From Microbacterium aerolatum (lineage in GTDB: Bacteria; Actinomycetota; Actinomycetes; Actinomycetales; Microbacteriaceae): a stretch of 64,000 bases of DNA. The translations under genes were made by a program, and so were the position numbers. Location of the stretch: positions 1-64,000 of the forward strand of contig NZ_BJUW01000005.1 of NCBI RefSeq assembly GCF_007988825.1, read 5' to 3'. The notes under the pieces were generated by a model. That model was given only the letters and a program-made list of their open reading frames with translations. It had not been told where the DNA came from and did not search any database. This document shows positions 44,226 to 53,109 of the stretch, one piece after another (position 1 is the stretch's first letter; each line of letters starts with the position of its first letter).

Positions 44226-45359
44226 TTAGACCCGATCGAGGAACGCCACGATTGCGGAGCGCACCCGCTCGCGCTGCTCGTTGTTGAGCGCGGATCCGCT
44301 GGGCAGGGTGAGACCTCTGCTGAAGAGATTTTCTGACGCTCCATTGATCAGACCGCCGTATCCCGCGAAGACCGGCTGTCGATGCATCGGCTTCCACAAT
44401 GGTCGGCTCTCGATGTTGTCTGCGGCGAGCGCTGACACCAAGTCTTGAGGCTTCCAGCCGGCTGTTGCTTCGTCAACGAGGATGGACGTCAACCAGACGT
44501 TGTCATTCTGATCATTAGCGGCGCCGAAGATCTGCACTCCCGGCACATCCGCAAACAGCGCCTTATAGGACTCACGAACCTCGCGGCGCCGGGCAATCAT
44601 CTCATCCAGACGAGCCAGCTGCGCTCGCCCGAGGGCTGCTAACAGATTACTCATGCGGTAGTTGTAACCAATATCCGTGTGTTCGTAGTGGACGACAGGC
44701 TGCCTCGCCTGCGTAGCGAGGTAGCGAACCCGTTGGGCGATTTCTATATCATCGGTGAGGAGCATTCCGCCGCCCGAGGTCGTCATGACCTTATTGCCGT
44801 TGAACGAAACGATCGAAGCCTCACCGAAGCTGCCGGCTGCTTTCCCATCATGCGTAGCACCGAGCGATTCGGCGGCGTCGGCTAGCACCGGAACTCCAAA
44901 TTCGTTCGCGATCGCGAGAATGGACGTGTAGTCGACAGCTTTGCCGAGCAAGTCCACAGGAAGGATCGCACCTACCTTCCGAGATGTGTCGCGCAGCGAA
45001 CTCAGTGCTGCGCGCAACAAATCGGGGTCCATGTTTCCGGTCGACGGATCGGCGTCTACGAAGTAGGGCTCGGCCCCTGTATAAATAATCGCATTCGTTG
45101 TCGCCGCGAACGTCAATGTAGACGTCACGACGACGTCGCCAGGTTTGACGTCGAGCGCCAATAGTCCGAGGTGAAGCGCCGCAGTCCCAGAAGCCAGCGC
45201 AACTCCGTGTGCAACACCCACGCGCGTAGCGAGTTCACGCTCAAATGCGTCGACATCCGGCCCTAGTGGGGCGATCCAGCCGGAGCGCATGGCAGCTACG
45301 ACCGCGTCCTCCTCCAACTGACCGATGTCGGGGGAAGACATATAGATACGTTCGTTCAC
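44226..45359 (-). CDS. UDP-4-keto-sugar aminotransferase, DegT/PglE type
   Basis: PLP aminotransferase of 377 aa. ALASGTAALHLGLLAL and the PLP lysine in SFNGNKVMTTSGGGML are diagnostic; LADAAESLGATHDGK precedes it, and GYNYRMSNLLAALGRAQL follows. PglE converts UDP-4-keto-6-deoxy-GlcNAc to the 4-amino sugar. ATG overlaps the dehydratase stop (ATGA), placing the two sequential enzymes in a coupled pair. Confidence 0.93.
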   Translation of the reverse strand: MNERIYMSSPDIGQLEEDAVVAAMRSGWIAPLGPDVDAFERELATRVGVAHGVALASGTAALHLGLLALDVKPGDVVVTSTLTFAATTNAIIYTGAEPYFVDADPSTGNMDPDLLRAALSSLRDTSRKVGAILPVDLLGKAVDYTSILAIANEFGVPVLADAAESLGATHDGKAAGSFGEASIVSFNGNKVMTTSGGGMLLTDDIEIAQRVRYLATQARQPVVHYEHTDIGYNYRMSNLLAALGRAQLARLDEMIARRREVRESYKALFADVPGVQIFGAANDQNDNVWLTSILVDEATAGWKPQDLVSALAADNIESRPLWKPMHRQPVFAGYGGLINGASENLFSRGLTLPSGSALNNEQRERVRSAIVAFLDRV

Positions 45360-47266
45360 TTCGCGCTCTCCACGTTGTCCACCTGAATGCGCTCAACGAT
45401 GGCAGTGTCATTGTTGCGCGGCTCGGACTTCATCCGGGCTTCCCAGCCCGTCTTATCGAGGCGCTCCGGGGAGATCGAGTCGGCCCGCGTGTGCGAAACC
45501 TTCGGGTGGAAAGGCCGCTCCAGATCTTCACGATTGCCCACGAGAACTTCATGCAGCTTCTCACCGTGACGAAGACCCGTAAACACGATCTCGACGTTCT
45601 TTCCCGACATCGCGATCATGCGCTTTGCGACTTCGAGGATCGACACCGGCTCGCCCATATCAAGGATGAGGACCTCTCCCGCGCGTCCGATTCCGCCTGC
45701 TTGGATGACGAGCTGGCAAGCCTCCGGAATCGTCATGAAATATCGGGTGACATCGGGATGCGTCACTGTCAACGGCCCCCCGGCCTCGATGAGTGCTTGG
45801 AACGTAGGCAGCATCGACCCACGACTGCCGATGACATTGCCGAAGCGCACGGAGAGGTATCGCATTCCAGTCTGCTCACCAGCCCAGGCCGTCAGCTTCT
45901 CGGCAACGCGCTTGGAATGTCCCAGTACGCTGGTCGGGTTTGCGGCCTTATCAGTGGAGACATTGACGAACGTACTAACGCCAACTGATTGGGCGGCAAG
46001 CAGAACGTTGAGACTGCCAAGCACGTTCGTCTTCCACGCCTCGTCCGGGTATTGCTCGAGCATCGGCAGGTGCTTCAGTGCCGCCGCGTGGAACACAACT
46101 TCAGGACGCCGATCGGCAAAGATGTTGTTCAGTGTCTCGGCCTCACGGATATCGGCTAGTACGACATCTTTGGAATCCAACAGACCGTGTCCAGCGGTGC
46201 CGAGCTGGGCCAGCTGCAGGCCAGTCTCGTCGCGGTCGAGCATGATCAGCTCGCTCGGGCCGTACTTCGCCAATTGGCGGCACAGCTCGGATCCGATAGA
46301 GCCGCCTGCGCCTGTGACCAGCACTCTTTTCCCGGTGACGTAGCCTGCAACGAGTTCGACGTTGGTGTCGACGGGATGCCGTCCGATCAGATCTTCGATA
46401 CTGATATCACGCACGTCACCGACGGACTTCTCGCCGCTCAGGAGACTGGAAAGTGCCGGGGTGACCGAAATGGTGAGACCCGCTTTCGCCGCATCATCGG
46501 TTAGTCGTCGGAGTAGTGTGCTGTCCGCCTGCCCGATGGCGATGATCAACGCCTCGGCTCCCGTTTCTTCGGCAGCCGCAGCGATGCTCTTCGTTCGGCC
46601 GACCACCGGAACGCCCCGCAGACGGAGGTTCTTCTTTGCCGGGTCGTCGTCCAGGATACCGACCGGACGGAAGGGGGAAGTTGGGTCTGTCGTGAGTGTC
46701 TTTATCAGGGTGCTTCCCAGGTAACCGGCCCCGACGATGAGCGCCGGCTTAGCTTCCTCACCAGGCTTACGGGTCCGCTCGAGCATTAGACGTGCAAGGT
46801 AGCGGACACCAAACATTAAGAGAAGGACGAACGGGAACGCCAAGATCACGGTTCCGCGAGGAATGCTGACGAACGGCCCAAGTACGAGCACCAACACAGT
46901 AAGTACTGCTGCTTGCAACAGAACCGCGAGCCCGAGCATCCGCACTTCTTCGAACGATCCGTACGCGTAACGGCCCCGGTAGAACGCGAAGTAATGGCCG
47001 ACGATGACCTGCAAGCCAGCCGCAACCAGCGCGAGCGCCAGCGTCGCAACCCATCCGCTCGTGGTGGGCTCAAATTCAAAGCGCAGAACGACGGCAGCGA
47101 AGATTCCAACCACCCACGCGAGGCTGTCGACGACGGCAGCAGCGAACCGTCGCCGCCTTTGTCTCACTGACACTATTAAAATCGAACCGGTGCTTGCGCT
47201 TGGTTCCACCGACTTGCCCCCCTCGGCTATCACCCCGAAATCATGCATCGGCATCATCTGCACCAT
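45356..47266 (-). CDS. UDP-N-acetylglucosamine 4,6-dehydratase, membrane CapD/PglF type
   Basis: Membrane-bound SDR of 636 aa. Four N-terminal helices (~40-150), a CoA-binding-like domain (LIVGAGYLGSTLIKTL) and a C-terminal extended SDR domain (VLVTGAGGSIGSELCRQL, VFHAAALKHLPMLEQ). The active site reads NVSTDKAANPTSVLGHSKR, with Leu in place of the usual SDR Tyr, as in PglF-type 4,6-dehydratases. First enzyme of the bacillosamine-type pathway; aminotransferase, PGT and acetyltransferase follow on the same strand. Several in-frame ATGs near the start leave the exact first residue uncertain. Confidence 0.91.
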   Translation of the reverse strand: MVQMMPMHDFGVIAEGGKSVEPSASTGSILIVSVRQRRRRFAAAVVDSLAWVVGIFAAVVLRFEFEPTTSGWVATLALALVAAGLQVIVGHYFAFYRGRYAYGSFEEVRMLGLAVLLQAAVLTVLVLVLGPFVSIPRGTVILAFPFVLLLMFGVRYLARLMLERTRKPGEEAKPALIVGAGYLGSTLIKTLTTDPTSPFRPVGILDDDPAKKNLRLRGVPVVGRTKSIAAAAEETGAEALIIAIGQADSTLLRRLTDDAAKAGLTISVTPALSSLLSGEKSVGDVRDISIEDLIGRHPVDTNVELVAGYVTGKRVLVTGAGGSIGSELCRQLAKYGPSELIMLDRDETGLQLAQLGTAGHGLLDSKDVVLADIREAETLNNIFADRRPEVVFHAAALKHLPMLEQYPDEAWKTNVLGSLNVLLAAQSVGVSTFVNVSTDKAANPTSVLGHSKRVAEKLTAWAGEQTGMRYLSVRFGNVIGSRGSMLPTFQALIEAGGPLTVTHPDVTRYFMTIPEACQLVIQAGGIGRAGEVLILDMGEPVSILEVAKRMIAMSGKNVEIVFTGLRHGEKLHEVLVGNREDLERPFHPKVSHTRADSISPERLDKTGWEARMKSEPRNNDTAIVERIQVDNVESAK

Positions 47267-47365
47267 GCCCTTCTATGTTTGCACATCCCAAGAACTTGAT
47301 GGCCAGTGGGCCTCCACAGCCCAGGGGTGCACATTTCGACAGGCTCAGTGGCCGGAACCGGCGTA

Positions 47366-48484
47366 TTAGAAGAACGTGTCGTCGTCTTCCGGCTGTGTCT
47401 CCGGATCCGGCTCCGGATCCACGACCGGAGGGGGATTCGTCGTTCCTGGATTCGTCGTTCGGGGATCTGCTGTGCCAGGATCGGTCGGCTCCTCCGACGC
47501 CGGCGGGCTCTGCCAGTTGTTCTGGTGCTGGCTCTCGCGCTCGGCTTCTTCCTCGAGACGTGCCCGATAGTCGTCGTCGTGCAGCGCGATCACTGCGTCC
47601 CGGTAGGCAGCGAGGGCCGTCGCGCCCATCGGCGTGTTCAACGGCGTCGCGGTGATGGCGTCCGCCGCAGCAGTCACCGCGTCGCGGAACTCCTGCTCGG
47701 CTACCGGGTACTCATCAATCTCGGTTTGGGCGTGGCCGGCGAACGAAGTGGCAAATGTTGCCAACTGTGTCGTGAAGGTCGCGGTCAGCGCGTCCACGCT
47801 TGCGCGTGCAGCTCGCAACTGCTCTGCGACGGCATCCACCTCGACCGAAGCTTCCTGCACACGGTTGATCGCATCGCCGACGCTCTGCAGCGACCCCGTG
47901 TCGACCTTTCCGCGCTTATAAGCAGCAGGAACTTCAGGGATGACGATTTCGCCGAGGGCCGTCGTGTATCCGTCGACGGCCTGGGTCACTGTCGCGAGCG
48001 CCGTTGAGTCGGCCGTCGCTGGCTGTTCTTCGGTCTCGGCAAGCACGCCCAGCGCCGTGCGCAACGCCGCAGCATCCGTGGCGGCCGTCTGAACCGCCTC
48101 TTCGAGGCGAGCTTTCGACGCGGCCGCAGCCTGCTCTGCACCGGCGAGCGCCGACTCATCTGCCCTGAGAATCTGCACCGCGCCCTGGGTCGGGCTAGCA
48201 CTGGCCATCTGCACACCGGTGAAGGTCGCGGCCCCCGCGGCTACCATGATCGCAATCGCGGCCGCCCCCACGTTCAGCCAGTCGATGCGGCGATATCCAC
48301 GCACCTTTTTCTGCTTCGCATTCTTCAGGAAGCCGCCCGACACCAGCGTCGGCGAACTGTTCACGGCAGCAGCCTCGACCATGGCGACGAGCCTGACGGC
48401 ATCCCGCCCCTCATCGAGCGGCGCGTCAGCGCGGCGCGGCGCACCGACGAGTGCCTCCAGCTTCGCGGCGTTGGGGGACATCAT
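47366..48484 (-). CDS. Membrane-anchored coiled-coil/helical protein of unknown function
   Basis: A 372-aa protein I do not recognise. One membrane helix (~80-100, VGAAAIAIMVAAGAATFTG) follows a cytoplasmic N-terminus with KNAKQKKVRGYRR. The outer part is rich in Ala, Glu and Gln with heptad-like helices (~110-310), and the end is Pro/Asp/Thr-rich (DPGTADPRTTNPGTTNPPP) finishing in acidic residues. ATG 48484 is chosen because GGAGAG lies 5 nt upstream. It is divergent from the first BY-kinase gene and lies upstream of the dehydratase, so a role in polysaccharide export or anchoring is possible but unproven. Confidence 0.75.
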   Translation of the reverse strand: MMSPNAAKLEALVGAPRRADAPLDEGRDAVRLVAMVEAAAVNSSPTLVSGGFLKNAKQKKVRGYRRIDWLNVGAAAIAIMVAAGAATFTGVQMASASPTQGAVQILRADESALAGAEQAAAASKARLEEAVQTAATDAAALRTALGVLAETEEQPATADSTALATVTQAVDGYTTALGEIVIPEVPAAYKRGKVDTGSLQSVGDAINRVQEASVEVDAVAEQLRAARASVDALTATFTTQLATFATSFAGHAQTEIDEYPVAEQEFRDAVTAAADAITATPLNTPMGATALAAYRDAVIALHDDDYRARLEEEAERESQHQNNWQSPPASEEPTDPGTADPRTTNPGTTNPPPVVDPEPDPETQPEDDDTFF

Positions 48485-48586
48485 GTTCACTCTCCGTGCG
48501 TGCGCGCCACGAGACGCGCGGCGAGGGACTAATGTCATTCAGGATACTCGGCCGTCGCCGACCATTATTCGAACATCGGGAGAGCG

Positions 48587-49957
48587 ATGACCATTCAGGA
48601 CTATCTGCGCGTGCTTCGACGCAACCTCGTCCTCATTCTCTCGCTCACCGTCATCGGCCTGTCTGCGGGAGTAGTCGTCGCCCTCAACACGCCCACCCGC
48701 TACAGCGCCTCCACAGAATTGTTCATCTCCGCCCAGGCCAGCACGGGCACGCCCGCCGAACTCAACCTCGCGCGCACCTATGCGCAGCAGGCCACCACGA
48801 GCTACGTGGCAATCATCCCGAGCTCGCTCGTGCTGCAGCCGGTCATCGATGATCTCGGGCTCAACATGACGATCGAAGCGCTTGTGTCTGAGGTGAGCGC
48901 CACGGCAGCGACATCGAGCACGGCGATCACCGTGACGGTCACCGACGAGAACCCGGGGCAGGCGGCGCGCATCGCCAACGCGATCGGTGAGAGTTTCACG
49001 ACAGTCGTGGCCGAAGACCTCGAGCGTCCGATCGATGCCAGGCCGAGCATCGTGCGCATCGACACCCTGGAGGCTGCCCAGGTACCGGTCTCTCCTTCAG
49101 CCCCCAACGTGCCGCTCATCGTGACGTTCGGAGCGTTGCTCGGGCTCGCCGCAGGCATCGGTGTCGCCGCCCTGCGCGCAGTGCTCGACAACCGCATCCG
49201 CTCGATAGACGACGTCGAGCGGGCGATCGATGTTCCCATCCTCGGCGGGATCGCTCTCGACCCGCATGCGCGTGAACACCCACTCGTCATCGCCGCAGAC
49301 CCGCGGGATCGCCGGGCCGAGGCTTTCCGCGCGTTGCGCACCAATGTGAAGTTCCTCACCGTCGACGGCGACCCAGCCGCGTTCGTCATCACGAGCGCCG
49401 GCCCGGGTGAGGGCAAGTCGACCACTGCTGCGAACCTGGCCATCACATTCGCGGAATCCGGTGCGCGGGTCGCGCTCCTCGACGCCGACCTTCGTCTCCC
49501 CCGCGTCGCGGAGTACTTCGCGATCGAAGGAGGTGTGGGGCTCACAGAGGTCTTGATCGGCCGCATCGCGGCGAGCGAGGCCATGCAGCGCTGGGGGCGG
49601 GGAGCGCTCTTCCTCCTCCCATCCGGCGCGATCCCCCCGAACCCGGCGGAGCTGCTCGGGTCAGCCGCGATGACCAACCTCATCTACGAGCTCAAGCACG
49701 CGTTCGACATCATCATCATCGATGCCCCGCCCGTGGGCCTGGTGACCGACGCCGCCGTGCTCGCTCGGCAGGCTGACGGCGCGATCATGGTCGCCGCGGC
49801 CGGCAAGACCCACGCGCCGCGGCTGGTGGATGCGGTGGACAGCATCCAGAGCGTCGGAGCGAAGGTGCTCGGCGCCGTCGTCACGATGCTGCCGACGAAG
49901 GGCGTCGACAAGACCGCTTACGGCGTCTACGGCTCCCATGAGGCTGCGACCCGCTGA
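48587..49957 (+). CDS. Polysaccharide chain-length / BY-kinase protein (Wzz-Wzc type), copy 1
   Basis: A 456-aa fusion of a Wzz-type membrane domain (two helices, ~15-35 and ~175-195) with a bacterial tyrosine kinase domain. Walker A is SAGPGEGKSTTAANL, Walker A' LLDADLRLPRV and Walker B IIIIDAPPVG. The C-terminal tail has only two tyrosines (AYGVYGSHEAATR). Such proteins control polymer length and export. GGAGAG precedes the ATG. A close paralogue follows 90 bp downstream. Confidence 0.92.
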   Translation: MTIQDYLRVLRRNLVLILSLTVIGLSAGVVVALNTPTRYSASTELFISAQASTGTPAELNLARTYAQQATTSYVAIIPSSLVLQPVIDDLGLNMTIEALVSEVSATAATSSTAITVTVTDENPGQAARIANAIGESFTTVVAEDLERPIDARPSIVRIDTLEAAQVPVSPSAPNVPLIVTFGALLGLAAGIGVAALRAVLDNRIRSIDDVERAIDVPILGGIALDPHAREHPLVIAADPRDRRAEAFRALRTNVKFLTVDGDPAAFVITSAGPGEGKSTTAANLAITFAESGARVALLDADLRLPRVAEYFAIEGGVGLTEVLIGRIAASEAMQRWGRGALFLLPSGAIPPNPAELLGSAAMTNLIYELKHAFDIIIIDAPPVGLVTDAAVLARQADGAIMVAAAGKTHAPRLVDAVDSIQSVGAKVLGAVVTMLPTKGVDKTAYGVYGSHEAATR

Positions 49958-50047
49958 ATCAGGGCCGACTGAGGCCCACTAGTAACCTGTACACGAATCA
50001 CGGCGCCGAATGCGGCGCCGACCGACAGACCGAGGGAACCTACAAGC

Positions 50048-51505
50048 GTGGAGCTTCGCGACTACATCCGCATCCTGCACAAGAACTGGATAGCGATCCT
50101 GGTGCTGCTGATCCTCGGCCTCGCCGGAGGCGCGGCATATGCTTCGGTGCAGGCTCCCAAGTACGTGGCCTCCACCCAGCTCTACGTGTCGGTACGCACC
50201 GAAGGTGCCGCCACGGGAGATCTCGTGCAGGGCACGACGTTCGCCCGCCAGATCGTCACGAGCTACGTCGATGTGATCAGCACAGCGCTCGTGCTCGAGC
50301 CCGTGGTTGAAGAGTTGGGAATCGACATCTCAGCACAGGCGCTTTCGGGCCGCGTCTCCGCGACCACCCCGCTGAACACGGTGCTCATCGACATCACGGT
50401 CACCGACACGAATCCGGAACAGGCCGCGAAGATCGCCGATGCCACTGCCGCGAGCTTCGCGAACGTGGTGCAGAGCGACCTCGAGCGTCCTACTACTGAG
50501 GGCGGCGCGAGCCCCGTGCAGATCACGGTGACCGACCCGGCCGCGGTACCGACCAGTCCTTCCAGTCCAAACGTGCCGTTACTGATCCTGTTGGGCGGCC
50601 TGCTCGGTCTCGCAGCAGGCGTCGGCTTCGCCGTGCTGCGAACCGTACTCGACACGCGCATCCACACGATCCACGACCTCGAGACGATCACAGACCGACC
50701 CATGCTCGGCGGCGTCGCATACGACCCCGAGGCGAAGAAGCGCCCCCTCATCGTGCACGCCGATCCGCGCAGCCCGCGCGCCGAGTCGTTCCGCACCCTG
50801 CGCACGAACCTGCAATTCCTCGACGTCGACTCCGCTTCGCGTACCTACGTTGTCTCGAGCGCCGGCCCTGGTGAGGGCAAATCGACCACGACGGCGAACC
50901 TCGCGATCGCGCTCGCTGAGACCGGCGCCCGCGTGCTGCTCATCGACGGCGACCTGCGCCTGCCGCGCGTCGCCGACTACATGGCCATCGAGGGCGGCGT
51001 CGGTCTCACCAACGTGCTCATCGGCCAGATCGAGGTCTCGGAGGCCCTGCAGAAGTGGGGCAAGACCGACCTGTTCGTGCTGCCCAGCGGACCGATCCCG
51101 CCGAACCCGAGCGAGCTGCTCGGATCTGCGGCGATGGACCGACTGCTCAAGCCCCTCGAGGAGTACTTCGACTACATCCTCATCGATGCTCCCCCACTGC
51201 TGCTCGTCACCGACGCAGCTGTGGTGGGCAAGAAGGCCCGTGGCGTCATTCTCGCTGCTGCTTCGGGGAAGACGAAGAAGCCGGAACTCTCGGGCGCAAT
51301 CCGCACACTCGAGACTGCGGGTGTCAACCTGCTCGGCGTTGTCGTGACCATGCTTCCGACCAAGGGGCCGGACAGCTACGGCTACGGCTCTTACACGTAC
51401 GGATCCACGCACACGCTGGAGCAGGCTCCGACGGAGCTGACTCAGGCACAGGCCAAGCCGAAGCGGCAGAGAAGGACGCGGGCAAAGGATGGCGTCGGGG
51501 CTTAG
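50048..51505 (+). CDS. Polysaccharide chain-length / BY-kinase protein (Wzz-Wzc type), copy 2
   Basis: Paralogue of the preceding gene, 485 aa, with the same Wzz plus kinase layout: Walker A SAGPGEGKSTTTANL, Walker A' LIDGDLRLPRV, Walker B ILIDAPPLLL. The tail is longer, with four closely spaced tyrosines (SYGYGSYTYGS) followed by a basic end (KPKRQRRTRAKDG). GTG start behind GAGGGA. The Tyr cluster is the usual autophosphorylation target and substrate of an LMW-PTP such as that at 27199. Confidence 0.92.
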   Translation: MELRDYIRILHKNWIAILVLLILGLAGGAAYASVQAPKYVASTQLYVSVRTEGAATGDLVQGTTFARQIVTSYVDVISTALVLEPVVEELGIDISAQALSGRVSATTPLNTVLIDITVTDTNPEQAAKIADATAASFANVVQSDLERPTTEGGASPVQITVTDPAAVPTSPSSPNVPLLILLGGLLGLAAGVGFAVLRTVLDTRIHTIHDLETITDRPMLGGVAYDPEAKKRPLIVHADPRSPRAESFRTLRTNLQFLDVDSASRTYVVSSAGPGEGKSTTTANLAIALAETGARVLLIDGDLRLPRVADYMAIEGGVGLTNVLIGQIEVSEALQKWGKTDLFVLPSGPIPPNPSELLGSAAMDRLLKPLEEYFDYILIDAPPLLLVTDAAVVGKKARGVILAAASGKTKKPELSGAIRTLETAGVNLLGVVVTMLPTKGPDSYGYGSYTYGSTHTLEQAPTELTQAQAKPKRQRRTRAKDGVGA

Positions 51506-51527
51506 GTCGTCGCGTTCCGGAGGGGAC

Positions 51528-51600
51528 GTTTCGACTCGCTGACGCTCGCTCAACGCGTTTCGTCCTCGGCGGCGATGCCGCCTTCGCTCAACGACCCGCA
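51528..51600 (+). repeat. Structured intergenic repeat, family A, copy 4
   Basis: The copy begins GTTTCGACTCGCTGACGCTC, continues GCGTTTCGTC, with hairpin GGCGGC (51568-51573), loop GAT, GCCGCC (51577-51582), then TTCGCTCAACGACCCGC. It lies 22 bp beyond the BY-kinase stop and leads into a tandem array. Confidence 0.8.
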
Positions 51601-51736
51601 GAAGTCTTCGCTTAACGAGACCGTCTTCGCTTAACGACCCGCAGAGGTCTTCGCTTAACGAGACCGCCTTCGCGCAACGACCCGCAGAGGCCTTCGCTCA
51701 ACAAGGCCGTCTTCACTCAACGACCCGCAAGAAGGT
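51583..51736 (+). repeat. Composite tandem repeat built from the tail of family A
   Basis: Alternating units of ~24 bp (CTTCGCTYAACGACCCGCAG plus 4 bp) and ~19 bp (CTTCGCTTAACGAGACCGT type) form a ~43-bp composite repeated about three and a half times. It fills most of the gap between the second BY-kinase and gtrA, which has no gene. Confidence 0.8.
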
Positions 51737-51799
51737 CAGGGTGCACCGCGCCCTTCGGCAGGCTCACGGACCGGTGACAGGGTCAGGGACCGGACGGGC

Positions 51800-52264
51800 T
51801 CAGGCCGCGGGGGGCTCGGAGGTCGACGAGCCCGAGGTGCGGAAGACCACCTTGTGGTAGAGCACGAAGCGGAAGAGAACCACGATCACGATGCTGATCA
51901 GGTTGACGACGTTGAGGGCGAACGCTCCGGTCGCGTGACCGACGATCGCCTCCAGCGCCTCGACGCCGAGCCAGACGAGCCCCGCACCGAGCAGCGTGCA
52001 GATGCCGTTCGTCGCGAGGAACAGCGCCAGCTCCGAGACCCGCCCCCGGCGATCACGGTGACGGAACGCCCACTCGCGGTTGCCGATGTACGCGTTCACG
52101 AGAGCGACCAGCGAGGCGGCGATCTTCGACACGACCGGGTCCCAGTCGAACACGAAGACGAAGAGGTTGAACGCCGCGATCTCGATCACGGTGCTGATCG
52201 CACCGACGATGAGGAACCGACTTCCCACACCCGCCAGGCGTCGCAAACGGGCAGGGATCTTCAC
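51800..52264 (-). CDS. GtrA-family membrane protein
   Basis: Small membrane protein of 154 aa with four helices, typical of GtrA (SRFLIVGAISTVIEIAAFNL, the loop YIGNREWAFRHR, FALNVVNLISIVIVVLFRF). GtrA-type proteins are thought to flip polyprenyl-phosphate-linked sugars. GTG start; on the minus strand TACTCT (52271-52276) lies 6 nt ahead, indicating a leaderless transcript. Divergent from a GT2 and a GT-C gene, which complete a three-part glycosylation set. Confidence 0.9.
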   Translation of the reverse strand: MKIPARLRRLAGVGSRFLIVGAISTVIEIAAFNLFVFVFDWDPVVSKIAASLVALVNAYIGNREWAFRHRDRRGRVSELALFLATNGICTLLGAGLVWLGVEALEAIVGHATGAFALNVVNLISIVIVVLFRFVLYHKVVFRTSGSSTSEPPAA

Positions 52265-52270
52265 TCCATT

Positions 52271-52276
52271 AGAGTA
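52271..52276 (-). promoter_or_regulatory. Minus-10 hexamer TACTCT of the GtrA gene (leaderless)
   Basis: Read on the minus strand, TACTCT is 6 nt from the GTG at 52264. Confidence 0.48.
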
Positions 52277-52325
52277 CTAGGTGCATGCGCCCAGAACCGC
52301 GCATCCACGAGCGCCCGAGGAATCT

Positions 52326-53108
52326 GTGACCGTCACCCATCTCGCCATCGTCATGCCCGCCTACAACGAGGCCGAAGGCATCCGCGGGTTCATCGACGAG
52401 ATCCGCGACAACATCGCCCCGCTCGCCGAACGCGTCTCGTTCTTCATCGCTGACGACCGCTCGACGGATGCCACGGCGCATGTCTTCGACGACACTTCCG
52501 ACGTGGAGGTGCACACGCAGCCCGCCAACCGCGGCCACGGCCCGACCGCGCTGGCCGCCTACCGCCTCGGTCTGGCATCGGATGCCGACCTGATCGTGCA
52601 CGTCGACGGCGACGGACAGTTCCTCGGCACCGACTTCACCCGCCTCATCGACGCCGCCGAAGCCACCTCGGCCGAGGTCGTCCACGGCGTGCGCGACGGA
52701 CGCACCGACCCCTGGTACCGCAAGGTGCTCACAGCCTGCGTCGGCGTGCTCATCGCCACGGCATCCGGCCGCCGGGTTCCCGACGTCAACACTCCCCTGC
52801 GCGCCTACCGGCCCGCCGCGTTGCAGGCGCTCGTGGATGCCGTGCCGGAACACGCGTCCGTCCCCCACGTGCACTTCTCGCTCGCCGAGGCACGCTCCGG
52901 CTTCGCCGTGCGCTACCTGCGCGTGGCCAGCATCCCGCGCCGCGGCGAATCGCAGAGCGGCACGATGTGGGGGCGCGCGGCCGGCGTGCGCCTTCCTCCC
53001 AAGCGCCTGCGCCAGTTCGCGATCAACGCCCTGCAGGAGGTGTGGATGCTGTCGCTGCGGCCGTCCGCACCGCTGCGCAGCATCCGACGACCCGCACCCG
53101 TCGCCTGA
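52326..53108 (+). CDS. Glycosyltransferase family 2, polyprenyl-phosphate sugar synthase-like
   Basis: GT2 enzyme of 260 aa: LAIVMPAYNEAEGIRGFIDE, FFIADDRSTDATA, GHGPTALAAYRLG and VHVDGDGQF (DXD). The fold resembles DPM1/GtrB-type polyprenyl-phosphate glycosyltransferases, but the C-terminal membrane helices of GtrB are absent. GTG 52326 follows GAGG by 5 nt; the frame extends 15 codons upstream without support. One base separates it from the GT-C gene, so they form one operon. Confidence 0.87.
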   Translation: MTVTHLAIVMPAYNEAEGIRGFIDEIRDNIAPLAERVSFFIADDRSTDATAHVFDDTSDVEVHTQPANRGHGPTALAAYRLGLASDADLIVHVDGDGQFLGTDFTRLIDAAEATSAEVVHGVRDGRTDPWYRKVLTACVGVLIATASGRRVPDVNTPLRAYRPAALQALVDAVPEHASVPHVHFSLAEARSGFAVRYLRVASIPRRGESQSGTMWGRAAGVRLPPKRLRQFAINALQEVWMLSLRPSAPLRSIRRPAPVA

Positions 53109-53109
53109 C

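Noticed and set aside
51583..51736. Second repeat array considered as CRISPR
   Set aside because: The alternating units are variants of one another, not repeats with unique spacers.
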